A DNA stretch of 64,000 nt from the NCBI RefSeq assembly GCF_014230085.1, contig NZ_JACHVB010000034.1, positions 1 through 64,000 on the forward strand. Reading direction: 5' to 3'. Numbering within the stretch: the stretch's first letter is position 1; each line of letters starts with the position of its first letter. The position numbers and the translations under genes were made by a program. Positions 61,879-64,000 of this stretch are shown in pieces. Below the pieces are notes generated by a model, which saw only the letters and a list, made by a program, of their open reading frames with translations, searched no databases and was not told where the DNA came from. The stretch is from Ruficoccus amylovorans (lineage in GTDB: Bacteria; Verrucomicrobiota; Verrucomicrobiia; Opitutales; Cerasicoccaceae).

Positions 61879-62046
61879 GAAATGGATGGGAAACCAACCA
61901 GATTAACAAAATCCCCCCCCGCGTGAAGGCCAAAATGCCCCGGATAGTCCATCGCGTCGGTTTGCCCGGTCCGTCGGCGTCCTTTTTGCCCAACCGTAAC
62001 GCTTTTTTGCTTCACCTGTCGGCCCTTGGCCGTGATAGTGCATGCG

Positions 62047-63582
62047 ATGCGCCGCCACCGCCTGTTTTATCTCTTTACCATTGTCCTGGCCTTGGGCGCG
62101 AGTGCTAACGCTTCGGCCCAGACTGTGCCGACGTATCTCCCCGCCGACAACAACCCCGCCGATGGAATTGTCAGCGAAGTGGAGTTTACCGCCTACTGTG
62201 ATGCCTGGCGCAAGGGGTTGGACTGGCCGGAGCACGGCGGGCCGGTCCCGGTGGATTTTGTGACGCGCACGGCCTGGATTTTCTGGGAGTACGACGGCTA
62301 CTACGAGGTGGATGTCGAGGGCGACCCCGGCAACTCTGGCACTTACAGCGGGAGTGTCACTTTAACCTCCGATTCACTACAAGGCCTTTTGCCGATTGGT
62401 CCGACGCTGATCGCAACGGAGGTTTACTGGCGCTCGGCCCGTATTTATTTTTCCGTGAACGCACCGGTAAATACCTATGCCTGCGCGGTGGAGATGGCCG
62501 TCCCGGCCGGATGGAACCGCCTGTTCGACGATGAGCGGGTAAGCACGGTCAACGATCTGGACGCCATGCCCAACGGTACTGTGGGTGCCGAGGGGCGAAT
62601 CGTTCGCTGGGGCCCGTACCGTACGGGCGACATCCCTGATTACCTCGGGTTCGGGGTCATAGCGATGGACGGAACGATTCTGCCGGATGTGAGCGGGTTG
62701 GAAGCGACCGTTTCCTTTGACGGTAGTCTTGAAACTGTGACGGATTTTCAGGCCGAAAAGCCCTGGCTGAGTATCATTATCGGGACAGACAGCGCGGGAG
62801 AGGATCCCGGCTTGCGCCTTGATGGTCCGCTGCTGGAGCGGGCCCTGGCCGGGCGGGCCAATCGTCCCAGCGACGAATTTGCCCCGGTCTTTGAACGTTT
62901 TTCGGACGAGTCGGGCACATCTTGGATGCGCTGCACGGTAGTCCGCGACGTGATTTATCCGGAAATGGCCTTCATCGTCCAGCGGACGACAGATTTCAGC
63001 CAATGGCAGGCCGTCGAAGTCGAGTGGCTGCTGAAGGCGCAGGACGGGCGTTATCTGACTTTTGAAACAGAGTTTCCGTGCGTCGGTGGCCCGGAGGTTT
63101 ACCGTGTGCAGGTGGAGGAAAACAGCGTTGATGTTGCCGGTCTGGTGCGGGGCTTTGTGGACAATTCTTCCCTTACGCTGGACGACTGGGTGTTGGGAGG
63201 CGGCTTCGAGTTCGGTGGCAGCCTTGATTGGACCTATTATTTCAATGGAGATGGCTCGCTGACTCTGATGTCGGTTGGAGCTTATGATCCGACCCTTTCT
63301 GATCCGCTATATGAAGCGTATTTCCCGAACGACGGTAACGGCCTCTGGGATTACGAGGTGGTCGTGATCAATGCCAGCAGGAGCAGCGGGGCGTTCTTGG
63401 AACTGCTCGACGAGCATCAGGCTGTGATTTACAACCAGTTCCTTGCGACCGAGGCCGCGCAGTACGCGCAGGCATACGGGCTGGAGCTGTACACGCTCAG
63501 TGACGGCAACCTGCTCCTGATGACCTCAGGCGAACTGGCCAATGCGCCGTCTTCGCTCCGGGGCCTGATCGTCGAAGGTTGA
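62047..63582 (+). CDS. Secreted hypothetical protein (511 aa)
   Basis: From ATG 62047 the N-terminus RRHRLFYLFTIVLALGASANASAQ is a signal peptide with cleavage expected after SAQ or ASA. The mature protein is acidic, rich in beta strands and aromatic residues. Early on, NPADGIVSEVEFTAYCDAWRKG resembles a dockerin or type-IV cohesin-like calcium segment. In the middle, FIVQRTTDFSQWQAVEVEW has the 'VQRS-x-L-x-W' pattern seen in secreted verrucomicrobial proteins. Two internal Cys occur at FPCVGG and MRCTV. No catalytic motif is recognised; it is likely periplasmic or extracellular. Confidence 0.7.
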   Translation: MRRHRLFYLFTIVLALGASANASAQTVPTYLPADNNPADGIVSEVEFTAYCDAWRKGLDWPEHGGPVPVDFVTRTAWIFWEYDGYYEVDVEGDPGNSGTYSGSVTLTSDSLQGLLPIGPTLIATEVYWRSARIYFSVNAPVNTYACAVEMAVPAGWNRLFDDERVSTVNDLDAMPNGTVGAEGRIVRWGPYRTGDIPDYLGFGVIAMDGTILPDVSGLEATVSFDGSLETVTDFQAEKPWLSIIIGTDSAGEDPGLRLDGPLLERALAGRANRPSDEFAPVFERFSDESGTSWMRCTVVRDVIYPEMAFIVQRTTDFSQWQAVEVEWLLKAQDGRYLTFETEFPCVGGPEVYRVQVEENSVDVAGLVRGFVDNSSLTLDDWVLGGGFEFGGSLDWTYYFNGDGSLTLMSVGAYDPTLSDPLYEAYFPNDGNGLWDYEVVVINASRSSGAFLELLDEHQAVIYNQFLATEAAQYAQAYGLELYTLSDGNLLLMTSGELANAPSSLRGLIVEG

Positions 63583-63645
63583 CCGGGGAGGGAAGGGTAT
63601 CCCCCCCGTTCCTCATAAAAAGCAGCCTGGCCCGGCGAGCGTAGC

Positions 63646-64000
63646 TTATTTGTGCAGCGGCGGCTCCAGCAGGGTCATTTCGGCGGTGTGGCCGCGCAGC
63701 TCGACGCGCAGCGGCAGCTCGGACTCGTCACTGAGCAGGGCTGAGCCAATGGGCTGGTTGCGGACCGGGGAAAGCGTCCCCGAAAGCACCTTGCCGACGA
63801 CCTTGTTCTCGGCGTCAAGCACCTCGGTGCCTTCACGGGCGATGCGGCGGCCCTCCAGTGTGAAAAAACGTACCCGCGGCAGGTTGGCGTCCATGGCCTG
63901 TTCGCCGAGGGCTTCGCGCCCGGTGAAGTGCGGCTTGTCCAGCTTTACCGCCCAGCCCAGTCCGGCTATGATGGGCGTGATCGTCTCGCTCAGTTCATGT
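63646..64000 (-). CDS. gcvT: Aminomethyltransferase (glycine cleavage T protein), 3' part
   Basis: The reading frame enters from the right window edge (the start is outside) and ends at TAA 63646. The 117 visible residues are the C-terminal end of GcvT: HELSETITPIIAGLGWAVKL, then DKPHFTGREAL, and RIAREGTEVL in the last domain with SGTLSPVRNQPIG. GcvT transfers the methylene group of glycine to tetrahydrofolate within the glycine cleavage system. The other gcv genes and any upstream glycine riboswitch would lie outside the window. Confidence 0.9.
   Translation of the reverse strand, partial: HELSETITPIIAGLGWAVKLDKPHFTGREALGEQAMDANLPRVRFFTLEGRRIAREGTEVLDAENKVVGKVLSGTLSPVRNQPIGSALLSDESELPLRVELRGHTAEMTLLEPPLHK

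Overview
The window looks like a chromosome segment of a marine-type member of the Verrucomicrobiota, most likely order Opitutales (Puniceicoccaceae-like). This is an inference from gene content: a double-length UvrA like those of the PVC group, Lys/Ala-rich histone-H1-like tails on two proteins, ClpS paired with a DUF2017-like gene, DUF374 acyltransferase, GC-rich coding DNA, and intergenic remnants of the 'cgcaaag / cacagag' repeat type. No rRNA is present to settle it.

Layout. Positions 1-5030 are the right end of an integrative element lying against the 3' end of a tRNA-Asp gene. It carries a tyrosine integrase, an excisionase-like protein, a winged-helix replication-type protein, an unknown protein, a 54-aa ORF, and at the left edge a frameshifted small gene. 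From 5.3 to 19.6 kb come a membrane VWA protein, a DUF374 acyltransferase, a histone-tailed glycan-binding-like protein, an RND permease with a C-terminal cyclic-nucleotide domain next to a LolA-like protein, a NarL-type regulator, HflX, an unusual acyl-carrier-like protein, pyruvate phosphate dikinase, TatC and a PAS protein. From 20 to 31.5 kb come an SGNH hydrolase, an outer-membrane protein, a tightly packed DinB / TANGO2-like / three-domain fusion operon, a coiled-coil response regulator, RhlE and enolase. From 31.8 to 50 kb come the 1836-aa UvrA, a TetR regulator, an EF-hand membrane protein, an ACT protein, an aldo/keto reductase, an EEP phosphohydrolase, an MFS permease, a GAF histidine kinase and GlnD. 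From 50 to 64 kb come a PiT-like permease, a guanidine-II riboswitch with its Gdx exporter, ValS, the DUF2017-like/ClpS pair, a hybrid kinase, a ketosynthase-ACP-flavoprotein operon, a secreted protein and the 3' end of gcvT.

Working together. Most of the window is housekeeping (central carbon: PpdK, enolase, GcvT; translation: ValS, HflX; repair: UvrA; nitrogen signalling: GlnD; export: TatC). It is interspersed with envelope functions (RND/LolA-like pair, DUF374, DedA fusion, porin-like protein, ketosynthase operon) and several signalling proteins without obvious cognate partners nearby. The most unusual single objects are a protein that reads as a circularly permuted acyl carrier domain lacking the phosphopantetheine serine (14536-15069), an alpha/beta hydrolase-DedA-ATP-grasp fusion (23726-26356), and a 34-bp perfect inverted repeat pair bounding a non-coding unit (44368-44632). 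The clearest regulatory RNA is the guanidine-II riboswitch at 51338-51387.
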